A DNA stretch of 64,000 nucleotides from Pseudomonadales bacterium (GTDB lineage Bacteria; Pseudomonadota; Gammaproteobacteria; Pseudomonadales; Azotimanducaceae), in NCBI GenBank assembly GCA_028285415.1, contig JANQPF010000009.1:930001-994000 (forward strand). Reading direction: 5' to 3'. A program made the position numbers and the translations under genes. The notes beneath the pieces are model-generated. The model made no database searches. It was not told the DNA's origin and saw only the letters and a list, made by a program, of their open reading frames with translations. Of this stretch, positions 50,383 to 59,265 are shown piece by piece (the first letter of the stretch is position 1; every line of letters begins with the position of its first letter).

Positions 50383-51597
50383 ATGACATTCGACATCAGA
50401 CCAGCCAGAGCGGAGGAAATGGACCAGTTCGGTCTGATGGGCGCCTATTCCTACGCCGGTGCGTTCGGCGACGGGGCCGACAACGTCGTCCGCCATTCCC
50501 ATCAGCCCGAATGGACACTCTGCGCGTTCGACGGACCCACCATGGCCACCAGCTACGCCGCTTTCCCGTTCACCATCCGCGCCAACGGCGGCACACTGGC
50601 TTATGCCGGAATCACCGCCGTCGGCACGCGTCCTGAATATCGTCGCCGCGGACTGCTGCGTCAGATCATGACGCAGGCGTTTGCCGAACAGCGCGAGCGC
50701 GGGCAGAGCGTGGCCGGTCTCTGGGCCTCACAGGCGGCCATCTACCAGCGTTACGGCTTTGCCGCTCTCGGTGCCCGCCGCCAGTACAGCGTCGACACGG
50801 TAGACATCCAGTTCCACGACGGCATGACCGGGACCCTCACCCCTGAGCGTCACACCGCAACCGACGCGCTCGATCCGGTCAAGACGATCTATCGTGACTT
50901 CATCGCGGGACGTTTCGGCTACCTGCATCGCGCTCAGGTCATGTGGCGCGACACCGTCATGGCAGCAACCGACGAGAGCGGACCCGTGTGGTGCGCTCTG
51001 GTTCACAACGAACACGAACCCCGCGGCTACGTCATCTACACGTTGCGCGCAAACAAGGTCAAACACGCCGCCCGCGGACAGGAGATTGTCATTCGCGATC
51101 TGGCCTGGCTGGACGCTGAGGCCTACCGCAGCCTGTGGTCGTATCTGTCACAGCACGATCTCGTCGGCAGAATCGTGTGGGAAAACGCGCCGGTGGACGA
51201 TCCGCTTGTCGATCTCCTGGCGGAGCCCCGCATGCTGCATCACCGGGATGCGGAGGGTACCTGGTTTCGCGTCGTCGACCTGCCGCAGGCAGTCCGCGAG
51301 CGGGGCTACGACGGTAGCGGCAGCGTCGTTGTCGAAATCGAACCGGATACCCTCACACCCTGGAACAACGGCAACTGGCTAATCGACGCGGCTGCAGGCA
51401 GCGCCAGCGCCGAGCACAGCCGCGGGGAGGCCGACTGCCGTATGAACAGCCGCACGTTCAGCGCACTCTTCAGCGGCACGCGCAGCGCCAGGGATCTGCA
51501 GCACTGGGGACTAATTGCAGGTCCCGGCGAAGCCATGCGCACGCTGGACGACATTTTCCACACCAACTTCGCACCCCACTGTCCCGATCACTATTGA
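50383..51597 (+). CDS. Eis-like GNAT N-acetyltransferase
   Basis: A 404-residue protein with the length and layout of the Eis family: an N-terminal GNAT domain with ITAVGTRPEYRRRGLLRQIMTQAF (acetyl-CoA-binding R-x-x-G-x-A/L), a second degenerate GNAT-like domain and a C-terminal sterol-carrier-like region (ALFSGTRSARDLQHWGLI). AGGGAGGG immediately before the ATG at 50383 fixes the start. Eis enzymes acetylate amines, including aminoglycosides, but most environmental members have unknown substrates. It precedes an enoyl-CoA hydratase gene by 9 bp. Confidence 0.87.
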   Translation: MTFDIRPARAEEMDQFGLMGAYSYAGAFGDGADNVVRHSHQPEWTLCAFDGPTMATSYAAFPFTIRANGGTLAYAGITAVGTRPEYRRRGLLRQIMTQAFAEQRERGQSVAGLWASQAAIYQRYGFAALGARRQYSVDTVDIQFHDGMTGTLTPERHTATDALDPVKTIYRDFIAGRFGYLHRAQVMWRDTVMAATDESGPVWCALVHNEHEPRGYVIYTLRANKVKHAARGQEIVIRDLAWLDAEAYRSLWSYLSQHDLVGRIVWENAPVDDPLVDLLAEPRMLHHRDAEGTWFRVVDLPQAVRERGYDGSGSVVVEIEPDTLTPWNNGNWLIDAAAGSASAEHSRGEADCRMNSRTFSALFSGTRSARDLQHWGLIAGPGEAMRTLDDIFHTNFAPHCPDHY

Positions 51598-51606
51598 GGA
51601 GCCGCC

Positions 51607-52407
51607 ATGCTGACCCAGGACAAATACGAAACCATGCTCATCGAACGCCGCGACGACGGCATTGCCATCGTCACGTTGAATCGTCCGGAGCGTTTGAACG
51701 CCGTCAACGGGCGCATGCACGCGGAAATGGCAACGTTCACCCGCGACTTCGCCGACGACCGGGAGTTACGGGTCATGGTCCTCACGGGAGCCGGCCGGGC
51801 GTTCAGCGCCGGCGGCGACTTCAGCCCGGAAAACCCCATCGGATCGAACCCGAGCGGTCCGAATCTGTGGGTGGAAGCACGCCAGATTGTCGATCACGTG
51901 CTCGAATGCGAAAAACCGATCATCGCCGCTGTCAACGGCTATGCGATGGGTCTGGGTGCCAACCTGGCGCTCCTTTGCGACGTAGTCATCGCGGGGCCGA
52001 ACACCGTATTTGCGGACACCCACGTCAACATGGGCATCGGTGCGGGTGACGGCGGCCAGCTCATCTGGCCGTTTCTGATCGGCGTCAACCGCGCCAAGTA
52101 CTATCTGATGACCGGCGATCAGATCAAAGCCCGCGAGGCGGTCGACATCGGGCTCGCAAACTTCTACGTGGACGCCGCCGAGGAAGTGCTTCCGCGAGCC
52201 ATCGAGGTGGCCGAGAAGCTCGCAGCGGGAGCACCGAAGGCCATCACCGCCTCCAAGATGGCGGTCAACGCCTATCTACGTTCAGTGTCCAGCATGGTGA
52301 TGCCGATCAGCCTCAAGTACGAGGAGACAACCATGGCGAGCAAAGATCACGCCGAGGCGGTCGCCGCCTTTCAAGAGAAGCGGGCGCCGAAGTTTACCGG
52401 TAACTGA
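51607..52407 (+). CDS. Enoyl-CoA hydratase/isomerase family protein
   Basis: A 266-residue crotonase-fold protein. LTGAGRAFSAGGDF forms the oxyanion-hole strand that binds the thioester carbonyl, and AAVNGYAMGLGANLALLCDVVIAGPNTVFADTHVNMGIGAGDGG is the second conserved region with the G-A pair. The Glu pair of classical hydratases is not evident at the expected positions (Gly-Asp instead), so isomerase or another crotonase reaction is possible. GGAGCCGCC sits before the ATG. Confidence 0.88.
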   Translation: MLTQDKYETMLIERRDDGIAIVTLNRPERLNAVNGRMHAEMATFTRDFADDRELRVMVLTGAGRAFSAGGDFSPENPIGSNPSGPNLWVEARQIVDHVLECEKPIIAAVNGYAMGLGANLALLCDVVIAGPNTVFADTHVNMGIGAGDGGQLIWPFLIGVNRAKYYLMTGDQIKAREAVDIGLANFYVDAAEEVLPRAIEVAEKLAAGAPKAITASKMAVNAYLRSVSSMVMPISLKYEETTMASKDHAEAVAAFQEKRAPKFTGN

Positions 52408-52415
52408 GGACCAGG

Positions 52416-52961
52416 CTATTCGTTGTCCGCCGCAAACTGCGCGTAGGCGGCAGCGGTACCGGCCGCCATCTTGTCGCCGTCGAACGGAATCGACATCTCC
52501 GGCGTAAACTCGAGCACCACGCGTTCCGGCGTATCGAGAAACTTCACGAAGAGATCGGGGTTCAGGTTCTTCGTAAACTCGTTGCCGTCGTCCTGAGACA
52601 TGGCCATGCCCTGCGCCAGCAGGTTGTACATCCAGAGTTTGGTCTCCGAGTCGTCGTGAATCACCGTATGTCCCTTGTACGTGACGGTCTTGCCGCCGCC
52701 CATATGGGTGCCCTTACTTGTCATGACCACAGACGACCTGCCGTCACGCGCTATCGCTTTGACACGTACCCGCTCTCTGGTTGCCGTCATCCAGATTTTG
52801 CCGTCCACGGGCACGTAGGCGGTAATGACGCCAAGCGGGTGCCCGGCTTTATTTGCCCAGCAGAACACGCACTCACCGGCGGAGTTGACCAGCTCCTGCT
52901 CGCGCTCCGGATCCAGCCGGTACTGCTTGACGTCATCGTAGTTGTTGCTTTGCTCAGCCAT
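52416..52961 (-). CDS. Pyridoxamine 5'-phosphate oxidase-like protein
   Basis: A 181-residue split-barrel flavin-binding protein: VFCWANKAGHPLGVITAYVPVDGKIWMTATRERVRVKAIARDGRSSVVMTS is the FMN/F420 phosphate-binding region and the Arg-rich strand. The ATG at 52961 follows GAGGGGGAC. It converges with the enoyl-CoA hydratase gene (8 bp). Reaction unknown; it is distinct from the split-barrel protein at 14.4 kb. Confidence 0.83.
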   Translation of the reverse strand: MAEQSNNYDDVKQYRLDPEREQELVNSAGECVFCWANKAGHPLGVITAYVPVDGKIWMTATRERVRVKAIARDGRSSVVMTSKGTHMGGGKTVTYKGHTVIHDDSETKLWMYNLLAQGMAMSQDDGNEFTKNLNPDLFVKFLDTPERVVLEFTPEMSIPFDGDKMAAGTAAAYAQFAADNE

Positions 52962-53052
52962 GGTTGTCCCCCTCTGCAAATCGAAATCTGACGGTCGACT
53001 TTAACTCAAGCCGGACGAAAACGCGCTAAAGTAGTCTGTTCAGTCGACGTGA

Positions 53053-55440
53053 ATGGTTGCGATGGCAGAAGCACTGAGCGATGTGCGCATCATAGAACTG
53101 GGGAGCAGCCCCGCCGCCGGCCTCGCCGGCATGATCCTGGCGGACTTTGGCGCCGAGGTCCTGCGCGTGGCTCACCCTTCAGGCAACGCGGACGACAATC
53201 TGCCCGCAGCGTCGATGTATCGGCGCGGCAAGGCGACCGCCACGCTCGACCACAACAACCCCGCCGATCGGGAGCAACTCGACGCGCTGTGCGAGGCAGC
53301 TGACGTGCTGCTGTGCAGCCTGGCGCCGGAAGCCCTGGCTGCGGCCGGGCTCGACTTTGCTTCCCTCGAGGCACGCTGCAGCCAGCTGATCCTCGCCCAT
53401 GTGACCGGCTACGGCGCTGACGGACCCATCGCCAACCTGCCTGCCTACGAACACGTTGCAGCGGCCTATGCCGGACGGATGCTGGTTTTCCAGGGCATCG
53501 TCGACCGTCCGGGACCTGTCTTCAGTGCCCTGCAGGTGGCGACCCACGCCTGCGCGCAGTCAACGGCGACCGGTATCATGGCTGCACTCCTCGCGCGAGG
53601 TGACGCCGGCAGTGGCACCCTCATTGAAACGAGCCTGTTGCAGGGACTTCTGCCATACGAGCAGGGACCCATGCTCGGGAACCAGTTTCGTGAGCGTTTC
53701 GAGGCACTTCTGGCCTACATGGACGTTTCCGCCGAGCCGCCCCCGCCCAGCCTCTACTACCACCCGGCACAGGCAGGGGACGGACGTTGGATGCAGTTCG
53801 GCAACCTGCTGCCGCACCTGTTCGACAACTTCCTGATTGTCACCGACCTCATTGATGTCATCGCCGACGAAGGCTTCGACCCCAAGCAGCTGCTCCTGCG
53901 GCCCGAGGAAAAGCATGAGGCGTTCCGTGAACGGATGCTCAAGCGCATCCAGGAGCAGCCTGCCGCGGCGTGGATGGACGCCTTCATCAACGACGGCGGC
54001 ATTGTCGGCACCACTTACCAGACGACCCAGGAAGCGCTGGAGGATCCCGACATTGTCGCCAACGGCCATGTGGTCGACCGCCCGGACGGTGGCGTTGAGC
54101 TCGGGCCACTGGCCCGGTTGAGCGAAACACCGGCGAATATCGGGCGCGGCGAAATCGATGCGGACGCGCTCGTTGCGCGCTGGTTCCAGAATCCGCGAAG
54201 ACCATCCGACGCGGACGCGGGCCTGCCCCTGGAAGGCATCCGCGTGGTTGAGCTCGCTACCATCATCGCAGCGCCCATGGGCGCATCGCTCCTCGCTGAC
54301 ATGGGCGCTGACGTCGTGAAAGTGGAGCAGATTGGCGGTGATCCGTTTCGCAGCATGTTGAACGGCATCGGCGCAAGCCGGGTCAATCCCGGCAAGCGCA
54401 GCATCAGCGTCGATCTGAAGTCCACGGCAGGCCAGGAAGCTGTGCTCAAGCTCCTCGCCACGGCAGACGTTGTCATCCACAACTATCGCCCGGGGGTGCC
54501 GGAACGTCTCGGGATCGACTACGAAGCGGTGCGGACGCTGAACCCGAACGTCATTTATCTGCAGAGCAATGGCTACGGACCCGATGGGCCGGGTGCCCTG
54601 CGTCCCAGCACGCACCCGATTCCCGGCGCAGCCATGGGTGGGGTCATGTATCAGATGGGCGAAGCTCTGCCCGGTGAACTGCAGGACTTCCAATCTCTGC
54701 GCACCTGGACGAGTCGCCTGATGCGCGCGAACGAGGTCAACCCGGACCCGAATACGGCGCTTGTCATTGCCACTTCCGCCCTTCTCGGGCTTTCGGCCCG
54801 CGAGCGTACCGGTTTGGGCCAGCAGGTATTCGTCGACATGTTCGGTGCCAACGCCTGGGCCAATCACGACGACTTTTTCCGCTATCCCGGCAAACCGCCG
54901 CGGCCGCTGGCAGACGCTGCGATGTACGGCCTCAATGCCTTGTACAGGCTCTACCCGTGCGCCGAAGATCAGTGGGTCTTTCTGGCCGCCCCGACACCTG
55001 CTGAACAGCAGCGTTTTCGCGAGGCTCTACAGAGCGCAGGGTACGAACCCCCCTCTGCCGAGGTCTTAGCTGCAGCGGATGCGGGCACTGCGGATGCGCT
55101 GATGACACTCTTCGAGGCAGCAACGGCGGATACCTGGCAGGCCCTCCTTGTCCCTGCAGGCGTCGCGTGCGTTCGGGCGGACGCCGCGCAGCCAAGCGAG
55201 TTCTGGTTGAATGACCCTCAGAGCGCGACAAACGAATTCGTCAGCACGGCTCAGCACCCGCGTTGGGGCGCCTACCGTCGACACGGTCCCATGGTGAAAT
55301 TCGGCGGCTCGAAGCCGGTGCTGGCCGGCCCTCCGCTGGCGGGTCAGCACAACGCGGAAGTGCTGGCTGAGCTCGGCTACGGTGAGTCACAAATCAGCGA
55401 ACTCACCGCCGCCGGCGTGCTGTGGCAGGAAGAAGCCTGA
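53053..55440 (+). CDS. Fused double CaiB/BaiF CoA transferase
   Basis: A 795-residue protein built of two complete family III CoA-transferase domains. Domain 1 (about 1-390) opens with DVRIIELGSSPAAGLAGMILADFGAEVLRV and keeps AHVTGYGADGP; domain 2 (about 395-790) opens with GIRVVELATIIAAPMGASLLADMGADVVKVEQIGGDPFR and keeps LQSNGYGPDGPG. Single-domain enzymes are about 400 residues and work as interlocked dimers; a fusion makes the dimer from one chain and may use one half mainly for structure. The next gene converges with it (12 bp). Substrate unknown. Confidence 0.9.
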   Translation: MVAMAEALSDVRIIELGSSPAAGLAGMILADFGAEVLRVAHPSGNADDNLPAASMYRRGKATATLDHNNPADREQLDALCEAADVLLCSLAPEALAAAGLDFASLEARCSQLILAHVTGYGADGPIANLPAYEHVAAAYAGRMLVFQGIVDRPGPVFSALQVATHACAQSTATGIMAALLARGDAGSGTLIETSLLQGLLPYEQGPMLGNQFRERFEALLAYMDVSAEPPPPSLYYHPAQAGDGRWMQFGNLLPHLFDNFLIVTDLIDVIADEGFDPKQLLLRPEEKHEAFRERMLKRIQEQPAAAWMDAFINDGGIVGTTYQTTQEALEDPDIVANGHVVDRPDGGVELGPLARLSETPANIGRGEIDADALVARWFQNPRRPSDADAGLPLEGIRVVELATIIAAPMGASLLADMGADVVKVEQIGGDPFRSMLNGIGASRVNPGKRSISVDLKSTAGQEAVLKLLATADVVIHNYRPGVPERLGIDYEAVRTLNPNVIYLQSNGYGPDGPGALRPSTHPIPGAAMGGVMYQMGEALPGELQDFQSLRTWTSRLMRANEVNPDPNTALVIATSALLGLSARERTGLGQQVFVDMFGANAWANHDDFFRYPGKPPRPLADAAMYGLNALYRLYPCAEDQWVFLAAPTPAEQQRFREALQSAGYEPPSAEVLAAADAGTADALMTLFEAATADTWQALLVPAGVACVRADAAQPSEFWLNDPQSATNEFVSTAQHPRWGAYRRHGPMVKFGGSKPVLAGPPLAGQHNAEVLAELGYGESQISELTAAGVLWQEEA

Positions 55441-55452
55441 GCCGTCTGCGTC

Positions 55453-56847
55453 TCAGTCGGCAATCCAGGCGGCGTGAAAACCGTGAGGCACCCGCTGCGG
55501 GATTTTGATGCGCGCCACAGGCGCTTCGGCAAATCGCTGCGCATCGATGATGTGACACTCGCTGCTCTGCTCGGCTTTGTTATAAACAAAGCAAATAACG
55601 TAGCCGTCGTCTTCTGCCGTTGCATTGATCCGCGGTGCAAAGACGGCCTCGCCGGACTCACAGTTCGGACCAAACTCATGCACTTCGATTTCGCCCGTTT
55701 CGTTGTCGTACTTCATCTCGCCGTCGAACACCGGCATGTCTTGAATGCGGAATCGAGCCGCGTAGGTGTAGCGGTTTTTGTAACCCACCAGGTTGTCGTT
55801 GATGCGTGGGAAATCGCAGTGGTACTCACGATCGATCGCCCGTGAGGCGACCTCCCCCGTCTGCAGGTTGAAACGCCATTCATGCAGCTGCCCGAGCTGC
55901 TCGCGGACATCAACGCCATCGGTACTCTCGATACCACCCCGGTTGGAACGGCAGGCCTGGAACACCACCTCGTCACCCTCCTCCCAGGCGTTGGCAACGT
56001 GGAAAAGGAAACTCTCCTCGATTTCAAACCAGCGGATTGAGCTGTCGTCGCCGTTTCTGGGCACAATGCCAATCCGGCAGCCGTTGTCCGGATCCCAGTT
56101 CACAAAGCCGCCCCCGGACATCATCCGCTCGAAGTCGAAGACCAGTGGCAGATCAGGAAAGATCGTGTAGTTCTCGGTGATGGCGCAATCGTGCATCATG
56201 ATTGGTTTCGGTATGCTGATTTCCGTCTGATGGGTAGCGCGCCCGTCCTTGCCGATCACCGAGTACATCAGGAACGGCGGTGTCACGCCGTAGCCAAACG
56301 TCATCATCTCACCGCTGCGCACATCCACCTTCGGATGCGCCGTGAAGTTGTGAGTCACCGTGTCGTCGAAGGTGTGCTCACCTTCGGTAGTGAGATCCGG
56401 TAGAGATACACGGTACGGGGTACCGCCTTCCATCATGGTGAAGAACTGACCGTTGTGCACCACCATTGCGGTGTTACCCGTGTTCTTCACGCCGGGCATT
56501 TCACCTTTGGCGAGGTAATCACCCAGCATGTTGAGCCCTGGGTAAATCCAGTGCCCCGCCGCGCGCTCTTCACGCAAACCCGCCGAATCGACAAAGCGAT
56601 TGCGATAGGTTGCCTTGCCGTCGGTAATGTGGACGCCGTGCAGCATGCCGTCGCCGTCGAACAGGTGATAGCGCGGCTCGTCCGGCACATAGAACGGGTT
56701 AGGGCCGGTACGCAGAAAGTTGCCGCTGATGTCGTCCGGTATGTTACCGATAACCTCGAGATTCTCGGCCGTGACCTCTTCGTACACAGGCCGGTTGTTA
56801 CCGGTCAGATGGGGATTGCTGAATTCGGGGACGATGGCTTCGGACAT
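55453..56847 (-). CDS. Carotenoid/lignostilbene cleavage oxygenase
   Basis: A 464-residue non-heme iron oxygenase of the carotenoid cleavage dioxygenase family, which splits C=C bonds of carotenoids, apocarotenoids or stilbenes with O2. GNFLRTGPNPFYVPDEPRYHLFDGDGMLHGV is the classical entry motif. Conserved iron ligand histidines are seen in NFTAHPKVD, MHDCAITENY, FLFHVANAWEEGD and near the C terminus GFHAAW. ATG at 56847 is preceded by a perfect AAGGAGG. The gene is divergent from a TetR regulator gene with an operator in between, so it is probably under that repressor. Confidence 0.93.
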   Translation of the reverse strand: MSEAIVPEFSNPHLTGNNRPVYEEVTAENLEVIGNIPDDISGNFLRTGPNPFYVPDEPRYHLFDGDGMLHGVHITDGKATYRNRFVDSAGLREERAAGHWIYPGLNMLGDYLAKGEMPGVKNTGNTAMVVHNGQFFTMMEGGTPYRVSLPDLTTEGEHTFDDTVTHNFTAHPKVDVRSGEMMTFGYGVTPPFLMYSVIGKDGRATHQTEISIPKPIMMHDCAITENYTIFPDLPLVFDFERMMSGGGFVNWDPDNGCRIGIVPRNGDDSSIRWFEIEESFLFHVANAWEEGDEVVFQACRSNRGGIESTDGVDVREQLGQLHEWRFNLQTGEVASRAIDREYHCDFPRINDNLVGYKNRYTYAARFRIQDMPVFDGEMKYDNETGEIEVHEFGPNCESGEAVFAPRINATAEDDGYVICFVYNKAEQSSECHIIDAQRFAEAPVARIKIPQRVPHGFHAAWIAD

Positions 56848-56938
56848 GACGAACCTCCTTGCGGTGTTGACGTTCAAATCACCGGCGCACGGTTAGCTTT
56901 CTGCCGTAGCGCCGTCGGGAATGGCTTAGCTTTACAAA

Positions 56939-56968
56939 TTGAGTGGCACTTTGTAAAGTGTCACTCAA
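56939..56968. promoter_or_regulatory. 30-bp palindromic operator between carotenoid oxygenase and TetR genes
   Basis: Arms TTGAGTGGCACTTT and AAAGTGTCACTCAA around GT, 14 bp each with a single mismatch. Length and symmetry are those of a TetR-family operator. It lies 91 bp upstream of the oxygenase start and at the very beginning of the regulator's reading frame, so autorepression and control of the divergent oxygenase are both likely. Confidence 0.85.
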
Positions 56969-57595
56969 CATAACGAAGACAAACCGAGCGCCAAAACGAA
57001 CGTCAAAACGCAGCCCGGCACGTATACGCGCGATCCGGCTCAAAAGCGCGAACAGATTCTGGACGCCGCCAGAGCGCTCTTCGTCGAACGCGGTTTCGAG
57101 AAAACCTCAACGCTGCAGATTGCGCGCCATGCCGGCGTTTCCGAGGGCATTCTGTTCCACCACTTCGGTTCGAAACGCGGCGTGTTCGAGGCGCTGGTGG
57201 AAGATTTTGTGAGCGCTGGCGCCGCCGCGGCGATGCCCGCAGGTGCCGTGGAGCTAACAGAGGAACTGGTGGTGCGCGGTGCATTTGATTTTGCCGATGC
57301 CAATCCCGCCCTCTACAAGATGCTCACGCAGATTGGTATGGCGCTGGGGGATGGCAACCAGACCGCGCGCAGCGCCGTCATCGTGGGTGCCATCGAAGAC
57401 CAGCTGCAGGCGGCAATGGATGATGGCCTCATCCGCCAGGGTGATGCGCACATCATGGCGCAGCTACAATTCGCCGTGGTCGACGGCGCCTACCGTGCCT
57501 GGCTGCACAGCGACGATCCGGCGCGGCGCGAAGACTATATCAACGAGGCCATCAGCTGCATGAAGGCGATGCTGGCTCCCGAGTCAATCAAATAG
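56957..57595 (+). CDS. TetR/AcrR-family regulator without canonical start codon
   Basis: The reading frame encodes a complete TetR DNA-binding domain (RDPAQKREQILDAARALF ... TLQIARHAGVSEGILFHHFGSKRGVFEAL) and an all-helical ligand domain, about 200 residues in all. Between the in-frame stop at 56954-56956 and the GTG at 57182 there is no ATG, GTG or TTG; starting at 57182 would remove the helix-turn-helix. The frame therefore uses a near-cognate start, needs a -1 shift from an overlapping frame that begins at GTG 56943 or 56958, or contains a sequence error. The feature start given is the first codon after the stop, not a claimed initiation site. A 30-bp palindrome overlaps its beginning. Confidence 0.75.
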   Translation, partial: SVTQHNEDKPSAKTNVKTQPGTYTRDPAQKREQILDAARALFVERGFEKTSTLQIARHAGVSEGILFHHFGSKRGVFEALVEDFVSAGAAAAMPAGAVELTEELVVRGAFDFADANPALYKMLTQIGMALGDGNQTARSAVIVGAIEDQLQAAMDDGLIRQGDAHIMAQLQFAVVDGAYRAWLHSDDPARREDYINEAISCMKAMLAPESIK

Positions 57596-57606
57596 AGGAC
57601 AAACAC

Positions 57607-58608
57607 GTGCTGAACAAGAAAGTTGTTCTGGCTGCGCGCCCCCAGGGCCAGCCACAGCCATCCGATTTCAAGATCGTCGAAGAAGAGCTCACCGAGCCCG
57701 GCGACGGGCAGGTTCTGCTTGCCGCCGAGCATCTCGGCATCGACGCCTTCATCCGTACCACGCTCGACGGCGACGAAGGATTGCACGGCACCATCGGTTT
57801 GAACGAGAGCCCGGTCGTCGCGCTGGGTGTGGCTCGGGTTGTATCGAGCCAATTCGACGGCCTGAACCAGGGCGACGCGGTGTTCGGTCCGATCGGCGCT
57901 CAGACCCATCTGGTGGCGCCGGGTAACATGTATCGCAAGCTCGATGAAGACACGGTGCCTGCGAGGAGCTACCTCGGAGCGCTGGGTATGACCACCGGTC
58001 TCACCGCCTACGCCGGTATTCACAACGTCGGCGAGGTCCAACCGGGCGATACCGTTGTCGTCTCTGCCGCGGCAGGCGCCGTCGGCACCATGGCGTGCCA
58101 GCTGGCGAAAATTGCCGGCGCCCGGGTCATCGGCATCGCCGGTGGGCCCGACAAAGTCGACTATCTCGTCAAGACGATCGGCTGCGACGGCGGCGTCGAC
58201 TACAAGGCGGGCAACGTGGCAGAGGACCTCAAGGCACTCGCGCCAGACGGCATCAATCTCTACTTCGACAACGTTGGCGGTGAGATTCTCGACATTGTCC
58301 TCGACCAGATCGCCCCCGGCGCACGGGTCGTGATCTGCGGCGCAATTTCCCAGTACAACGACCGTGCCAACGTGCGCGGCCCCAACCTGTATTTACGCCT
58401 GGCGGAACGCAACTCCAGCATGCGCGGCTTCACGGTCGATCACTTCATGGCGGAGTTTCCGGAAATGGAGGCGAACATCAGCCAGTGGCTCGCGTCAGGC
58501 GAGCTGAAGATGCCGGAGCACGTTGTCGAGGGGATCGATCAATTCCCCGAAGCGCTGATCATGCTCTTCACCGGCGGCCACACGGGCAAGCTGCTGGTAG
58601 CGCTATAA
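57607..58608 (+). CDS. Zinc-independent medium-chain reductase (NADP-dependent, CurA-like)
   Basis: A 333-residue MDR enzyme of the leukotriene B4 12-hydroxydehydrogenase / curcumin reductase group. PGDTVVVSAAAGAVGTMACQLAKIAGARVIGIAGGPDKVDYL is the Rossmann motif followed by the NADPH-type GGxxK loop, and LYFDNVGGEILDIVL is diagnostic. Zinc ligands are absent. Such enzymes reduce alpha,beta-unsaturated ketones. GTG start at 57607 with GAGG upstream; it follows the TetR gene by 11 bp and likely belongs to the same regulated unit as the carotenoid oxygenase, where it could reduce enone cleavage products. Confidence 0.9.
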   Translation: MLNKKVVLAARPQGQPQPSDFKIVEEELTEPGDGQVLLAAEHLGIDAFIRTTLDGDEGLHGTIGLNESPVVALGVARVVSSQFDGLNQGDAVFGPIGAQTHLVAPGNMYRKLDEDTVPARSYLGALGMTTGLTAYAGIHNVGEVQPGDTVVVSAAAGAVGTMACQLAKIAGARVIGIAGGPDKVDYLVKTIGCDGGVDYKAGNVAEDLKALAPDGINLYFDNVGGEILDIVLDQIAPGARVVICGAISQYNDRANVRGPNLYLRLAERNSSMRGFTVDHFMAEFPEMEANISQWLASGELKMPEHVVEGIDQFPEALIMLFTGGHTGKLLVAL

Positions 58609-58610
58609 GG

Positions 58611-59081
58611 TCAGGCAAGCTCCGGCAAGAGCGCATCGAGATAGTCCGCGCTCGAGAGCTCAATGGCTGACAGCGCGTCCAGCGCCTCAGCGTGGTCCGG
58701 ATAGGCGGCTTTCAGAGTCTGCCAGGCGTTGGCGCCCTGCCGCTCTGCGTTGGCCTGAATGGTCATCTGCTCCACCGGTGTGTACGGCTCGAACGCCGCA
58801 TAGTATGTCGCTTTTGCGCGCGGGATGATCTCGGCCACCAGCGCACGATGCGCATCGGACGGCGGGAACAGCGCCTCCACGCGGTCGGCAATGTCGTCCT
58901 CCCGTGCCGCGCAGCCCATGAGGCCCGCGTGATGCTCGGGCACGGCTTCAGCCCAGCCTCGATAACGCTCTGCGGCCGTCCGCTCGAGCTGAGACAAGAG
59001 ATACGGGTATGCCTCAGGCGGCACCGCACCGAGATGCTCCGCAAGCAGTTCGCCGAAATTGGGTATCTCAATATCGCCCAT
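58611..59081 (-). CDS. Protein of unknown function
   Basis: A 156-residue, soluble, mainly helical acidic protein with no signal peptide and no motif I recognise. Segments rich in Ala/Glu/Arg (LAEHLGAVPPEAYPYLLSQLERTAAERYRGWA and DRVEALFPPSDAHRALVAEIIPRAKATYYAAFEPYTP) suggest helical bundles. ATG at 59081 with GAGGA upstream is preferred to 59099. It converges with the reductase gene, the stops 2 bp apart. It may be lineage-specific. Confidence 0.7.
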   Translation of the reverse strand: MGDIEIPNFGELLAEHLGAVPPEAYPYLLSQLERTAAERYRGWAEAVPEHHAGLMGCAAREDDIADRVEALFPPSDAHRALVAEIIPRAKATYYAAFEPYTPVEQMTIQANAERQGANAWQTLKAAYPDHAEALDALSAIELSSADYLDALLPELA

Positions 59082-59178
59082 GTCGCTTGTCCTCACCATA
59101 GTTTCTCAATCCTCGGATGGTAGCAGCAGCGTTCGTGCGCTTCGAGCCGCATCCTGCGGCCGGGACCGACGTAAACGC

Positions 59179-59205
59179 GTCACAGTGACAGCGTGATGCG
59201 TGTCA
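59179..59205 (+). promoter_or_regulatory. Inverted repeats in the region before the DUF11 surface-protein gene
   Basis: Within the 184-bp gene-free stretch 59082-59265 there are GTCAC-A-GTGAC (59179-59189) and TGACA-N10-TGTCA (59186-59205), two overlapping palindromes, followed by TTGACG at 59211. No convincing -10 sits at 16-18 bp from it. These are candidate regulator sites. Confidence 0.3.
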
Positions 59206-59265
59206 AAGAATTGACGCTGCGCCCTGCCTACACTGTCCGCCACTGATCAGTAAAAGCACAGGGAT

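Noticed and set aside
50277-50396. Longer start of the GFA gene at 49.8 kb
   Set aside because: Would run into the divergent acetyltransferase start; the GTG at 50276 directly precedes the first zinc motif and has AGGGG.
53560-54867. 435-codon open frame on the minus strand
   Set aside because: Antisense to the double CoA-transferase gene, whose two domains account for the sequence.
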